NCBI RefSeq assembly: GCF_000196895.1
Contig: NC_014297.1
Location: forward strand, 124,001 to 188,000
Source of the DNA: Halalkalicoccus jeotgali B3
GTDB lineage: Archaea; Halobacteriota; Halobacteria; Halobacteriales; Halalkalicoccaceae
DNA length: 64,000 nucleotides
Direction of reading: 5' to 3'
Shown here: positions 14,282 through 23,506 of the stretch, one piece after another
Layout of the letters: each line of letters begins with the position of its first letter
How positions within the stretch are numbered: the stretch's first letter is position 1
Notes under the pieces: model-generated
Databases searched by the model: none
Told to the model about the DNA's origin: nothing
Seen by the model: the letters and a program-made list of their open reading frames with translations, nothing else
Program-made: the position numbers and the translations under genes

Positions 14282-15775
14282 ATGACAGGGAACGATTCCC
14301 CACCCGAGGACCGCCCGTCCGAGGAGGCTCCGGATCGTTCCTTTGCGGTCGACGTCGAGGAGGTACTCGAGGACGATCCCGACGGGGAGCCATCCCAGGG
14401 GCTGTTCGATGACCTCCTCTCAGGGGAACCGATCTTCGAGAACAAGGAGGTCCTCAGACCCTCGTATACGCCCCACGAACTCCCCCACCGTTCGGATCAG
14501 ATCAACAAGATGGCGACGATCCTCGTCGCCGCCCTCCGGGGCGAGACGCCCTCGAACATCCTTATCTACGGGAAGACGGGGACCGGAAAGACCGCGAGCG
14601 CGAAGTTCGTCAGTCAGGAACTCGAACAGACCTCGAAGAAGTATGAGGTCCCCTGCGAGGTCGAGTACATCAACTGCGAGGTGACCGATACCCAGTATCG
14701 GGTGCTCGCCCAACTCGCCAACAAGTTCATCGAGCAGAACGAGGCCCACGTCGAGCGTCGGCTCTCGGACCTCGCCGACCTCCGCGAGGCCGTCGAGGAG
14801 GGATCGACTGCACTCGAAGCGACCCCCTTCGAGAGCACGACGGGGATCGATTCCCGGATCGAGACTCTCGAAGACGAACTGGAGGAGATGGAGCCGGTAC
14901 CGATGACCGGCTGGCCCACCGACAGGGTTTATAAGGAGTTCTTCGACGCCGTCGACTACCGCGAGCGCGTGGTCGTCATCATGCTCGACGAGATCGACAA
15001 GCTCGTCGAGAAATCTGGCGACGACACCCTCTATAACCTCTCGCGGATGAACTCCGAGCTGGATAATTCGAGAGTGTCGATCATGGGGATCAGCAACGAC
15101 CTGAAGTTCACCGACTTCCTCGACCCTCGGGTGAAGTCCTCACTGGGCGAGGAGGAGATCGTCTTCCCGCCCTACGACGCTAATCAGCTCCGTGACATCC
15201 TCCAGCATCGCGCGGATATCGCCTTCGAGGAGCGTGCCCTGACCGACGACGTGATCCCGCTGTGTGCGGCCTTCGCCGCCCAGGAACACGGCGACGCTCG
15301 CCGGGCGCTCGACCTCCTCAGGACGGCGGGCGAGCTCGCCGAACGCAGCCAGTCCGAGCACGTCGACGAGAGCCACGTCCGCAAGGCCCAGGACAAGATC
15401 GAACTCGACCGGGTCGTCGAGGTGGTTCGCACCCTCCCGACCCAGTCAAAGCTCGTCCTGTTCTCGATCATCCTCCTGGAGAAAAACGGCGTCCACAACA
15501 TCAACACCGGCGAGGTGTTCAACATCTACAAGCGACTCTGTGAGGAGATCGACGCCGACGTACTGACCCAGCGCCGGGTGACGGACCTGATCAGCGAACT
15601 CGACATGCTCGGGATCGTCAACGCGATCGTCGTCTCGAAGGGACGGTACGGCCGGACCAAGGAGATCAGCCTCTCCGTACCGACCGAGGAGACCGAGGCG
15701 GTCCTGCTGGCCGATTCACGCCTCTCGGAGATCGAGGAGATCCAGCCGTTCGTCCAGGCGCGCTTCGACAACTGA
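14282..15775 (+). CDS. orc1: Orc1/Cdc6 replication initiator
   Basis: This is the AAA+ initiator that binds ORB elements and loads the MCM helicase. It is 497 residues. Walker A (GKTGTGKT) is at about 97-104, Walker B (VIMLDEIDKL) at about 232-241, and sensor 1 (IMGISNDLKF) at about 265-275. A DARRALDLLRTAGELAE sensor 2 region follows, then a C-terminal winged helix (about 400-497) that ends in a helix-turn-helix-like RRVTDLISELDMLGIV. An acidic region of about 45 residues precedes the AAA+ core. I chose the ATG at 14282; an in-frame TTG further upstream lies inside ORB3. The gene diverges from oapABC across the origin, so this protein is the expected initiator of that origin. Confidence 0.96.
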   Translation: MTGNDSPPEDRPSEEAPDRSFAVDVEEVLEDDPDGEPSQGLFDDLLSGEPIFENKEVLRPSYTPHELPHRSDQINKMATILVAALRGETPSNILIYGKTGTGKTASAKFVSQELEQTSKKYEVPCEVEYINCEVTDTQYRVLAQLANKFIEQNEAHVERRLSDLADLREAVEEGSTALEATPFESTTGIDSRIETLEDELEEMEPVPMTGWPTDRVYKEFFDAVDYRERVVVIMLDEIDKLVEKSGDDTLYNLSRMNSELDNSRVSIMGISNDLKFTDFLDPRVKSSLGEEEIVFPPYDANQLRDILQHRADIAFEERALTDDVIPLCAAFAAQEHGDARRALDLLRTAGELAERSQSEHVDESHVRKAQDKIELDRVVEVVRTLPTQSKLVLFSIILLEKNGVHNINTGEVFNIYKRLCEEIDADVLTQRRVTDLISELDMLGIVNAIVVSKGRYGRTKEISLSVPTEETEAVLLADSRLSEIEEIQPFVQARFDN

Positions 15776-15788
15776 CGGGGCGGCGCTT

Positions 15789-16619
15789 TTATGCCGGTGT
15801 TGATCCGAGCCCACCGAGACCCGCTCGCGGGGTGTTCGGTGTTGCGACTGGCCCCTCGAGCGTGGCCGGATCGAGTCCGGACTCGACGATCACCTGCGGG
15901 GCGCCGCCGGCAGCGAGCTCAGCCAGTTGCAGTCTGACCCAGCCGAGCCACGGGATACGGATCTCGGCGGTACCGATCACCCACTCTTCTTTGACCGGCC
16001 CCGAGAGCCCGCGAACCTGGTCGTAACGCTGATTTGTCACTTCGTTGTCGCCCTTGGTGATGAACCCCGACTGGGGCGCCGGGCAGTTACGAAGCTCCCC
16101 GCAGTTGTCGGCATTGCCGACGTGGTCGGGATCCGCGCGGTCGTACCAGTTCTCGCCCTCCTCGACCCAGAAGTGCGCCCGGTGGATGATCGGTACCTGA
16201 CGGTCGTTGCCGTTTGGCTCGTAGACGATCACGTCGCCGGGTCCGTTGAAGGTCTTATAACCCGTCTCCCGACCCGTTTCCGCGGTAACCACGCCGGTGT
16301 CGCCGGTGGCGCCGTCGTTGATGAACCGGTCGTTGTCGGTGATGAAGACCAGATCGTTGGGCTGCATGTTCGGCTCCATGCTGCCGCTCTCGATGGCGAC
16401 CATCGGCGGCCAGACGCCCGAAAGCGAGAACAACAACAGACCGACGAGAAGGACGGAACCGACGCTAACGAGGAACTCGCGGGCGACCATTGCACTCCCG
16501 TGATCGACCGTCCAGAACCAGCGAAGCCAACCGCGTACCGTCTGGGGACGATCGTCGGCGCGAGCGGATCGTGCCGATTCGTCGTCCGCCGGGGACCTAC
16601 CATCGCCGGGAGGACTCAT
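15789..16619 (-). CDS. signal peptidase I (Sec11 type, S26)
   Basis: Cleaves Sec signal peptides at the outer face of the membrane. It is 276 residues. An acidic N-terminal tail leads to a membrane segment (about residues 48-68, VGSVLLVGLLLFSLSGVW). The catalytic serine is in ESGSMEPNM. The general-base position falls in a VPIIHRAHFW stretch, with His where bacterial enzymes have Lys, as in archaeal and eukaryotic Sec11. A second conserved region, FITKGDNEVTNQ, follows. The C-terminal ~40 residues are low-complexity. The gene converges with orc1, with 13 bases between stops. Confidence 0.92.
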   Translation of the reverse strand: MSPPGDGRSPADDESARSARADDRPQTVRGWLRWFWTVDHGSAMVAREFLVSVGSVLLVGLLLFSLSGVWPPMVAIESGSMEPNMQPNDLVFITDNDRFINDGATGDTGVVTAETGRETGYKTFNGPGDVIVYEPNGNDRQVPIIHRAHFWVEEGENWYDRADPDHVGNADNCGELRNCPAPQSGFITKGDNEVTNQRYDQVRGLSGPVKEEWVIGTAEIRIPWLGWVRLQLAELAAGGAPQVIVESGLDPATLEGPVATPNTPRAGLGGLGSTPA

Positions 16620-16700
16620 TACCTCTCATACTAGGGGTTCGGATTTCAACCTTCTGGGTTTTCGCCACGCTTTTGATCTCGCTCGGAGTACCCTGAAGCC

Positions 16701-18275
16701 GTGGCCGAAGAGACGGACAGACGGATCGTCGCCGAACTCGCTGCCCGCGGATACAACGCGGATCGGGAGGCCATTACCCTGATCGCGGGCACGCCCGACC
16801 CCGAAGACGCCATCGAACGGGCCGTTGAGACCGTCTCCGCCGACGCGCTGAAGGTCACCGGGGAGCAGCTCCGGGGACTCTTCGAGGACGAACGCCGCGA
16901 CGCGTCACCCCGTCGGGACGCGAACGATTCTCCGTCCCGGGCGTCGAACCCCCCTGTTTCTCCTGCAAAAACGGACGACGAAGCGACCAATTCAGCTGAA
17001 ACGGTTCCAGTCGAAGCAGAGGTCGACACGTCCGCGATGGGGGACGGGCGGGTCCCGGTCGAGTCCGGGAGACAGCTCGTCGAGATACTCGGCGACATCA
17101 CCGGACAGAGTACGGGTACCGGCGAGTACTCCGACTTCGTGACGGTCTTTCGGGACCGCTACGAACGCCTCGCCGGCAAACTAAGGAGGCGAGTCAACCA
17201 CCGTCCTGCCGACGCGATCCAGTCGATGCCCGGTGGGGGCAACGCCGAGATGATCGGGATGGTCAACGACATCCGCTCGACCGCCAGCGGCCATTGGCTG
17301 ATCGAACTGGAGGACACCACCGGCGTCTTTCCCTGTCTGGTAATGAAAGACCGCGAGATCGCGGATCTCGTCAACGAACTCGTTTACGACGAGGTGATCG
17401 CGGTTCGGGGTACGCTCGCCGACGACGCGGGCATCCTCTTTACCGACGAGATCTTCTTCCCCGACGTCCCTCACACCCACAAACCGAACACGGCCGACAG
17501 GCACGTCCAGGCCGCGCTGATCTCGGACGTCCACGTCGGCAGTCAGGAGTTCGCCGCCGACGCGTGGAGCCGCTTTGCCGACTGGCTGCACACCGAGGAG
17601 GCCCAGTCCGTCGAGTACCTCCTGCTCGCGGGCGATATGGTCGAGGGCGTGGGCGTCTACCCGAACCAGGACGAGGAGCTCTCGATCATCGACATCTACG
17701 AGCAGTACGAGGCGTTCGCGGAGTACCTGAAGGAAGTCCCCGGTGATCTGGAGATCGTCATGATCCCCGGGAACCACGACGCGGTGCGCCTCGCAGAGCC
17801 CCAGCCCGCCTTCGACGAGGAGCTCCGGGAGATCATGAGCGCCCACGACGCCCGGATCACGGGCAACCCCTCCACAGTGACCATCGAGGGCGTTTCGGTC
17901 CTGATGTACCACGGGATGAGCCTCGACGAGATCATCGCGGACCTCCCCGAAGAAAAAGCGAGCTACGACGATCCCCAGAAGGCGATGTACCACCTCCTGA
18001 AGAAACGCCACGTCGCGCCCAAATACGGCGGGAAGATGCGCATCGCCCCCGAGGAGCGCGATTACCTGGTGATCGACGAGGTACCCGATGTCTTCCATAC
18101 GGGCCACGTCCACAAGCTCGGCTTCGGCACCTATCACAACGTCACCGCGATCAACAGCGGGTGCTGGCAGGAACAGACCGCCTTCCAGAAGAGCGTCAAC
18201 ATCGACCCCGACGTGGGCTACGCCCCGATCGTGGATCTGGATACGCTCGACGTGACTGCCCGGAAGTTCACCTGA
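16701..18275 (+). CDS. polB: DNA polymerase D (Pol II) small subunit DP1
   Basis: This is the proofreading 3'-5' exonuclease subunit of PolD. It is 524 residues, starting at a GTG. The N-terminal ~60 residues form a helical domain, followed by a low-complexity linker (about 65-130), an OB-fold region and a calcineurin-like nuclease. The metal motifs are intact: SDVHVGS, LAGDMVEG, PGNHD, YHGMS and GHVHKLG. An active nuclease is therefore expected. It lies 1 kb from orc1 and 12.8 kb from the large-subunit gene, so replication genes cluster around the origin. No closer in-frame start was found that keeps the N-terminal domain. Confidence 0.95.
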   Translation: MAEETDRRIVAELAARGYNADREAITLIAGTPDPEDAIERAVETVSADALKVTGEQLRGLFEDERRDASPRRDANDSPSRASNPPVSPAKTDDEATNSAETVPVEAEVDTSAMGDGRVPVESGRQLVEILGDITGQSTGTGEYSDFVTVFRDRYERLAGKLRRRVNHRPADAIQSMPGGGNAEMIGMVNDIRSTASGHWLIELEDTTGVFPCLVMKDREIADLVNELVYDEVIAVRGTLADDAGILFTDEIFFPDVPHTHKPNTADRHVQAALISDVHVGSQEFAADAWSRFADWLHTEEAQSVEYLLLAGDMVEGVGVYPNQDEELSIIDIYEQYEAFAEYLKEVPGDLEIVMIPGNHDAVRLAEPQPAFDEELREIMSAHDARITGNPSTVTIEGVSVLMYHGMSLDEIIADLPEEKASYDDPQKAMYHLLKKRHVAPKYGGKMRIAPEERDYLVIDEVPDVFHTGHVHKLGFGTYHNVTAINSGCWQEQTAFQKSVNIDPDVGYAPIVDLDTLDVTARKFT

Positions 18276-18372
18276 CGATGCCAGGTCGGGCAATTCTGCC
18301 CCGGATGAGTAGGGTTATTTGTCCGCTTTTGTTATTCTCCGGCATGAGCACGACACACGCGGGTGAGGACGT

Positions 18373-19551
18373 ATGCGCGTCGTAGCGAAGTTCGGCGGGA
18401 CGAGTCTGGGAAGCGGCGACCGGATCAATCGTGCGGCCGATTCGATCGCGGGTGCGGTCGAGGGCGGCCACGAGATCGCAGTCGTCGCCAGCGCGATGGG
18501 CTCGACGACCGACGACCTCCTGGACGACATCACCTTCGAGACCGAGGAGGCCGACCGCGCGGAGATCGTCAGCATGGGCGAGCGAACCTCCGTGCGAATG
18601 CTGAAGGCCGCGCTGGCCTCTCGCGGGGTCGAGGCGATCTTCGTCGAACCCGGCAAGGACGAGTGGCCGATCGTCACCGACGAGTACGGCGAGGTCGACG
18701 TCGAGGAGACCAAACGGCGCGCGAAGGAACTCGCCGCCGACCTCGACGGGGTCGTTCCGGTCATCACGGGCTTTCTCGCCGAGACTCACGACGGCAGCGT
18801 CACCACCCTCGGGCGGGGTGGCAGCGACACGACGGCCGTCATGTTGGGCAAGTACATGGACGCCGACGAGGTCGTCATCGTCACCGACGTCGAGGGCGTG
18901 ATGACCGGCGACCCCTCGGTCGTCGAGGGCGCGCGAAACGTCGGCGAGATAAGCGTCGACGAGCTACGGAACCTCTCGTTCCGGGGTGCGGAGGTCGTTG
19001 CCCCCTCGGCGCTCTCGTATAAGGACGGGCGAATGGGCGTCCGGGTCGTCCACTACCAACACGGCGATCTCCTGACTGGAGGAACGAGCATCGAGGGCGA
19101 GTTCGAGAACCTCGTCGATATGCGCGAGGAACCGCTGGCCTGCGTGACGATCGCCGGGCGCGCCATCCGCAACCGACCGGGGATCCTCGCGGACCTCTCG
19201 ACGCCACTCGCCGAACAGGGTATCAACCTCGATGCGGTCGCAAGCGGGATGGACTCGGTGACCTTCTACGTCGACAGCGACGAGGCCGAGCGGACCGAGG
19301 CGATCCTCCACGAGTCGGTCATCGAGGACGACTCGCTCTCGAGTGTGACCCTCGAAAGCGACTTCGCGGTGATCCGCGTAACGGGCGGGGAGCTACCGAA
19401 TCAGTCGGGAATTATCCAGGGCGTGATCACGCCGGTTGCCGAGGAGGGCATTACGGTCCACGACGTCATCACGAGCGCGACGAGCGTCGCCGTCTTCGTC
19501 CCGTGGGCCGACCGCGAGCACACTCTCGAAGTGCTCCAGGAAGCGTTCTAG
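18373..19551 (+). CDS. lysC: aspartate kinase
   Basis: Phosphorylates aspartate in the first step toward lysine, threonine and methionine. It is 392 residues. The amino-acid-kinase domain starts with VAKFGGTSLGSG and includes GRGGSDTTAVMLGKYMDAD and TDVEGVMTGDP. Two ACT domains occupy about residues 255-392 (ACVTIAGRAIRNRPGILADL and FAVIRVTGGELPNQSGIIQG), which suggests feedback inhibition by an end product. A Shine-Dalgarno sequence (ggtgagg) lies 5 bases before the ATG. The gene converges with the phosphoesterase gene, with 1 base between stop codons. Confidence 0.95.
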   Translation: MRVVAKFGGTSLGSGDRINRAADSIAGAVEGGHEIAVVASAMGSTTDDLLDDITFETEEADRAEIVSMGERTSVRMLKAALASRGVEAIFVEPGKDEWPIVTDEYGEVDVEETKRRAKELAADLDGVVPVITGFLAETHDGSVTTLGRGGSDTTAVMLGKYMDADEVVIVTDVEGVMTGDPSVVEGARNVGEISVDELRNLSFRGAEVVAPSALSYKDGRMGVRVVHYQHGDLLTGGTSIEGEFENLVDMREEPLACVTIAGRAIRNRPGILADLSTPLAEQGINLDAVASGMDSVTFYVDSDEAERTEAILHESVIEDDSLSSVTLESDFAVIRVTGGELPNQSGIIQGVITPVAEEGITVHDVITSATSVAVFVPWADREHTLEVLQEAF

Positions 19552-19552
19552 C

Positions 19553-20212
19553 TCAGCGCCCCTCCCGGAGCCGGCTTCCGATCCGCTCCGGAAGCCCGAC
19601 CCCGGCGACCGCCTCGATCACCCGATCGATATCGTACGCCACGCGGCGTTCCTCGACCGAGCGCTCCTCGAGGTCGACGACCGCGTACGCGGCGCGCGGA
19701 TCGCCGTCGCGGGGCTGGCCGACGCTCCCCGGATTGCAGACGATCCCCTCCTCGTAGACCGCGTGGCCCTGGATGTGGGTGTGGCCCAACACGAGCAGAT
19801 CCTCCTCCTCTAGGAGATCGGGTCCGAACTCCTCGGGATAGGTGTAGCGATCGGGGTCGTCGGGATGGCCGTGGATCAGTTTCACCCGGTCCTCTAGTTC
19901 CGTTCGCTCCTCAGGGAGTCTCGCGAGCCACTCCGACTGGTCCTCCGAGAGCTCCTGACTGGCGTACTCGACCCCGGCTTTCGCCATCGCGTTGAACCGG
20001 AAGGCGGCGTCCTCGGCGACCGCGCGGTCGTGATTCCCCATTACGGTCGGAACCGCCCGCTCGCGGACGGCTTCGACGCACTCGGCGGGCCAGGGGTTGT
20101 AGCCGACGACGTCGCCCGCACAGAACAGATGATCGACCGGCGGCATGTCCTCGAGAACTGCCGAGAGGGCGACCCGGTTCGCGTGGACATCGGAGATGAG
20201 GCCGACGCGCAT
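19553..20212 (-). CDS. metallophosphoesterase (YfcE/MJ0936-like)
   Basis: The 219-residue calcineurin-like phosphoesterase has SDVHAN near the N-terminus, then CAGDVVGYNPWP, MGNHDRAV, KLIHGHPDDPD and LGHTHIQGHAVYEEGIVCNP. All metal-binding motifs are present, so it should be an active dimetal phosphodiesterase or phosphatase. The natural substrate is unknown for this family. It follows purO by 26 bases on the same strand and may be co-transcribed with it. Confidence 0.88.
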   Translation of the reverse strand: MRVGLISDVHANRVALSAVLEDMPPVDHLFCAGDVVGYNPWPAECVEAVRERAVPTVMGNHDRAVAEDAAFRFNAMAKAGVEYASQELSEDQSEWLARLPEERTELEDRVKLIHGHPDDPDRYTYPEEFGPDLLEEEDLLVLGHTHIQGHAVYEEGIVCNPGSVGQPRDGDPRAAYAVVDLEERSVEERRVAYDIDRVIEAVAGVGLPERIGSRLREGR

Positions 20213-20238
20213 ACCCCCTCGTAGGGGGAGGTGGGCCT

Positions 20239-20817
20239 TCAGTCCTGCCCGTTCTCGATCGCCCGTTCGAACCCGTCGCCCGCCCGGACGATACCGGCGG
20301 CACAGACCGCGTGCTCGAACTCGTGGTCGTAGACGGTTTCGGCGGCCGCCGCCGCGCTCTCGGGCGCGAAGTCGATCCCCTCTGGGGAGTCCTTCTCGTA
20401 GGTCGCCACCAGCGTCGGCTCGGTGACGCGCTCGACCAGCAGGGCGTCCTTCCGGACGATACCTATCACTGCTTCCTCCCCGTCGAGCACGCCCGCGATC
20501 CGTGGGGTGTCGTACTCGTCCTTCTCGTAATCGAGCGCCAACAGACTCGTCGCCAGCGCGTCCCGTGCGGGATAGCCCAGTTCGATCTTCTCGGCGACCG
20601 GATCGACGTGCGAGCCGTTACCCAGCACCGCGCCACCCTCCACCGAGCGCACGCAGTTGTACGAGACGTAGGGGTTGTCCGTCTCCTCGGCGTCGGCGGT
20701 CGGGCCGACGGTGAGGCGGTCGTCGCGTTCGATGATCCGGCGGTTCGGGAACGAGCGTGAGGAGACACGATAGGCCCCACAGTCGGGGCCCACGATCAGG
20801 AAGCGGCCGACGTACAT
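20239..20817 (-). CDS. purO: IMP cyclohydrolase PurO
   Basis: Catalyses the last step of purine biosynthesis in archaea, closing FAICAR to IMP. The 192-residue protein matches the archaeal PurO family and not the bacterial PurH type. It has the N-terminal [20 protein letters not shown], then [20 protein letters not shown], and the C-terminal [15 protein letters not shown]. The length is typical. A TATA-like element (tacttatcc on the minus strand, 20839-20847) lies 22-30 bases before the ATG, so the mRNA is probably leaderless. Metallophosphoesterase follows. Confidence 0.92.
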   Translation of the reverse strand: MYVGRFLIVGPDCGAYRVSSRSFPNRRIIERDDRLTVGPTADAEETDNPYVSYNCVRSVEGGAVLGNGSHVDPVAEKIELGYPARDALATSLLALDYEKDEYDTPRIAGVLDGEEAVIGIVRKDALLVERVTEPTLVATYEKDSPEGIDFAPESAAAAAETVYDHEFEHAVCAAGIVRAGDGFERAIENGQD

Positions 20818-20947
20818 ACGCGAGCGTGCTTACTTCGCGGATAAGTAGGTGTCGGTGTATGCACGGATGAGGTGTGCATCGTGGTGTCACGGATGGGCCC
20901 GACGCGCAACGCTTACATGGTAGCGACGGATATGGACGTGCGACGGC

Positions 20948-21020
20948 AGTCCCATGGGGTAGTGGCCAATCCTGAAGCCTTCTGGGGGCTTCGACACAGG
21001 TTCGAATCCTGTTGGGACTA
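20948..21020 (+). tRNA. tRNA-Gln (CTG anticodon)
   Basis: This 73-base cloverleaf has a 7-bp acceptor stem (agtccca with tgggact), a D-arm containing agtggcca, and an anticodon stem aagcc/ggctt around the loop ttctggg, which puts CTG at positions 34-36. The T-arm is acagg-ttcgaat-cctgt, and the discriminator base is A. CCA is not encoded and there is no intron. The D-stem includes a G-U pair. It lies alone between purO and a winged-helix gene. Confidence 0.93.
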
Positions 21021-21080
21021 CTCGCGATTTCTCCCGGTCGGTACGTACCTCCCAGTCGTTCGTTTATGTGGGGAATCCGT

Positions 21081-21090
21081 AATTTTATAA
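21081..21090 (+). promoter_or_regulatory. TATA box for the DUF7344-like gene
   Basis: The sequence aattttataa lies 36-45 bases before the ATG at 21126, suggesting a short leader of about 10 bases. Confidence 0.5.
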
Positions 21091-21125
21091 CCGGCTCGCC
21101 CCTGTTGTGAATCGTCACGACCCCT

Positions 21126-21461
21126 ATGGTAGCTCTGAACACGGTGTTCGATCTCCTTCGCAAGGAACGGCGCCGATACGCGCTGTATCATCTCGACCAG
21201 CAGGAGGGGACGGTTCCGATCGAGGAACTCACCGAGCAGGTCGCACGGTGGGAGGACGATTCGGAGGACGAACCGACCACCGAGGAGTACGAGCGTGTCG
21301 AACTCTCGTTGCACCACACCCACCTCCCGAAGACGGCGAACGCGGAGTTCATCGAGTACGACGCCGAGGCGGGCGAAGTCAACGTTCGCGGCACACCCGC
21401 CGAGTTCGAGGCAGTATTGACCATCGCGGAGGTGCTGGAAGACGGCGGTCGCTCGGAGTAG
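21126..21461 (+). CDS. haloarchaeal winged-helix-like protein (DUF7344 type)
   Basis: The 111-residue protein begins LNTVFDLLRKERRRYALYHL, the N-terminal helix pair of the small haloarchaeal wHTH family now called DUF7344. A putative recognition region EEYERVELSLHHTHLPKTA follows, then an acidic C-terminus (ANAEFIEYDAEAGEV). Such proteins are presumed transcription factors; their targets are unknown. It stands alone between the tRNA and the cold-shock gene. Confidence 0.75.
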   Translation: MVALNTVFDLLRKERRRYALYHLDQQEGTVPIEELTEQVARWEDDSEDEPTTEEYERVELSLHHTHLPKTANAEFIEYDAEAGEVNVRGTPAEFEAVLTIAEVLEDGGRSE

Positions 21462-21516
21462 GCCCTGAACGGGGAGGCGCGTGTGGTCGAAACCCACGCA
21501 GGTCCGCGTCACGGAA

Positions 21517-21525
21517 GTCTTATCC
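21517..21525 (+). promoter_or_regulatory. TATA box for the cold-shock gene
   Basis: The sequence gtcttatcc is centred about 31 bases before the ATG at 21552 and fits a leaderless or near-leaderless promoter. Confidence 0.5.
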
Positions 21526-21551
21526 GTCGAGGGGGCTTCGAATGAATTGCA

Positions 21552-21746
21552 ATGGCGAAAGGCGAAGTTGATTTCTTCAACGACACTGGCGGCTACGGTT
21601 TCATCTCGACGGACGACGCGGACGACGACGTGTTCTTCCACATGGAAGACGTTGGCGGTCCGGACCTCGAAGAGGGACAGGAGATCGAATTCGATATCGA
21701 ACAGGCCCCCAAGGGCCCCCGAGCGACCAACGTCACCCGTCTGTAA
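21552..21746 (+). CDS. cspA: cold-shock domain protein
   Basis: The 64-residue single cold-shock domain binds single-stranded nucleic acid. RNP1 is present as GGYGFIS (usually KGFGFI) and RNP2 as DVFFHMED (usually VFVHF). The acidic substitutions are usual in halophiles. It is monocistronic with its own TATA-like element. Probable roles are RNA chaperoning or translation adjustment. Confidence 0.93.
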   Translation: MAKGEVDFFNDTGGYGFISTDDADDDVFFHMEDVGGPDLEEGQEIEFDIEQAPKGPRATNVTRL

Positions 21747-21854
21747 GGCGGCTTTCGACGTCTCGCGCACTATCTTTCACACTTTTGACGACGCCGACCG
21801 GTGAGCGGCGGCTTTGGGCCAATCGTTTACTGGCGTCGGATCGTAACGCGGACG

Positions 21855-22850
21855 ATGACAGCCAACTGGACGGCCGACGAGATGCAGGACCTCTCGGGAA
21901 GTACGATCGTCGTCACCGGCGCGAACAGCGGGCTCGGCTACGAGGCCACCCGCGCGTTCGCGCGCAAGGGCGGGCACGTCGTGATGGCCTGCCGGAGCGA
22001 GGAGCGGGGCGAGGAGGCCGCCGGGTCGATCCGCGAGGACTTCCCGGCGGCGTCGCTGTCGGTCCACGAGTGCGATCTCGGGGACCTCGATTCGGTCAGG
22101 CGCTTCGCAGCGGAGTTCGAGGCCACCTACCCAGCGTTGCACGTCCTCTGTAACAACGCGGGTGTGATGGCGATCCCCCGAAGCGAGACCGAACAGGGCG
22201 TCGAGACCCAGTTCGGTGTCAACCACCTGGGTCATTTCGCGCTGACGGGCCTGCTTCTCGACCGGTTGGTCGAGACCGATGGGGAGACCCGCGTGGTAAC
22301 CCAGAGCAGCGCGGTCCACGAGCGCGGCGAGATCGACTTCGAGGACCTGAACTCCGTCGACCGGTACGACTCGTGGGACGCCTACGCCCAGTCGAAACTC
22401 GCGAACCTGCTGTTTGCCTACGAACTCGACCGCCGACTCGACCGGGCGACCCTCGACGTCACGAGCGTCGCCTGCCATCCTGGCTACGCCGCGACCGACC
22501 TCCAGCGCCGCGGCCCGGAGATGCGCGGGTCGAGATCCCGGCTCCTCGCGATGAAGGCGGCGAACGCCGTCTTCGCCCAGAGCGCCGCGGCCGGTGCGCT
22601 TCCCCTTCTCTATGCTGCGACCCAGCCCGAACTCGAAGGCGGCGAGTACATCGGTCCCGGCGGATTCCGGAACATGCGTGGCGCTCCCGAGGTCCAGCGA
22701 TCGAGCGACCGCTCCTACGACCGCGAGGACGCCGCTCGGCTCTGGGACGTCTCGGAGGAGCTTACCGGCGTCCGGTACGACTTCGAGCGCTCGGTCGCCG
22801 GCCGGGCCGGACGGCTCGCCGACAGGGTTTCCGAGACACTCTCGCGATAA
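21855..22850 (+). CDS. short-chain dehydrogenase/reductase (retinol dehydrogenase-like)
   Basis: The 331-residue NAD(P)-binding SDR has the cofactor motif VVTGANSGLGYEATRAFA at about residues 19-36, the strand motif CNNAGVM near 107, and the catalytic Tyr-x-x-x-Lys in YAQSKLAN near 182-189 with an upstream SSAVHERG serine region. It is longer than the minimal 250-residue SDR and resembles the retinol-dehydrogenase/WWOX-like oxidoreductase branch. The substrate is unknown. I chose the ATG at 21855 (MTANWTADEMQDLSG). Confidence 0.9.
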   Translation: MTANWTADEMQDLSGSTIVVTGANSGLGYEATRAFARKGGHVVMACRSEERGEEAAGSIREDFPAASLSVHECDLGDLDSVRRFAAEFEATYPALHVLCNNAGVMAIPRSETEQGVETQFGVNHLGHFALTGLLLDRLVETDGETRVVTQSSAVHERGEIDFEDLNSVDRYDSWDAYAQSKLANLLFAYELDRRLDRATLDVTSVACHPGYAATDLQRRGPEMRGSRSRLLAMKAANAVFAQSAAAGALPLLYAATQPELEGGEYIGPGGFRNMRGAPEVQRSSDRSYDREDAARLWDVSEELTGVRYDFERSVAGRAGRLADRVSETLSR

Positions 22851-22862
22851 CCCCTCGCGGCC

Positions 22863-23450
22863 TCAGAGACCGCCCTTGGTGATGCGCCGGTGAGTGCCGA
22901 CGACGAGTTCCCGGAGCACCGGCATCCCGTCGTAGGTCCACAGCAAGAATGCACAGCCCATCAGCCCGAGCTGGAAAGTCAGCTCCGGGGACGGATCGAG
23001 CGTGAGCAGCTGGTAGGCATAGGGGAGAAAGGCCTCCAGGAAGCCACTTATCAGGCCTTGGCCGTGCTCCCCCTCGGCCTGCTCGAGCGGCCAGAGGACC
23101 CGCTCGACGGGGTAGCGACCGTAGCGGGGGTAATCCGGGATCACGTCGCTCGGCAGGTGCAACAGGTAGCCCGCTCCGAACGCCAGCCCGACTCGCGGGC
23201 GCCCCACGCGATGGGCGAGCACGCCCGCGAGGACCGATAGCGGCACCGCGACGAATACCGAGTGCCCGACCGAGTACCCGCCGGGAAAGAGCCCGAACTG
23301 CCAGGAGAGGGTCTTATCCAGGAGGTCGGGAAACAGCGCCGCGAACACGACCGCAAGGGCCGCCGCCCCGCTCGGTCCCTCGCGATAGACGAGGTGGCTG
23401 AACAGCGAGTAGGCGACGTACCCGACGATGACGTGTTCCCATGGCCACAT
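22863..23450 (-). CDS. membrane-bound metal-dependent hydrolase-like protein (DUF457/YdjM type)
   Basis: The 195-residue membrane protein starts MWPWEHVIVGYVAYSL. It has the family pattern of histidines and aspartates at membrane edges: FPDLLDKT, GHSVFVAVP, and LLHLPSDVIPDYPRYG. About five hydrophobic segments are seen. The family is annotated as LexA-regulated, membrane-bound predicted metal-dependent hydrolase, but the activity has not been established. The gene converges with the SDR, with 12 bases between stops. Confidence 0.8.
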   Translation of the reverse strand: MWPWEHVIVGYVAYSLFSHLVYREGPSGAAALAVVFAALFPDLLDKTLSWQFGLFPGGYSVGHSVFVAVPLSVLAGVLAHRVGRPRVGLAFGAGYLLHLPSDVIPDYPRYGRYPVERVLWPLEQAEGEHGQGLISGFLEAFLPYAYQLLTLDPSPELTFQLGLMGCAFLLWTYDGMPVLRELVVGTHRRITKGGL

Positions 23451-23506
23451 GTTCCGCTCAGCTGATAGTTACGCGCCCGACGTTAATACCCTTCTGGATC
23501 TATTTG

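Noticed and set aside
16946-17025. ORB-like traces in the linker of the PolD small-subunit gene (gaaacagggggg on the minus strand; ggttccagtcgaag on the plus strand)
   Set aside because: Each matches only part of the ORB core or lacks the G-string, and both lie in low-complexity coding sequence.
18344-18385. 13-codon ORF (MSTTHAGEDVCAS) overlapping the lysC start, possible attenuator leader peptide
   Set aside because: It has only two adjacent threonines, no lysine or methionine codons and no terminator-like stem; a strong Shine-Dalgarno sequence lies just before the lysC ATG. Chance overlap is more likely.
20857-20882. Imperfect dyad (atgcac ... gtgcat) between purO and tRNA-Gln as a terminator or operator
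   Set aside because: The arms are only 6 bases, there is no T-run, and it does not overlap a promoter.
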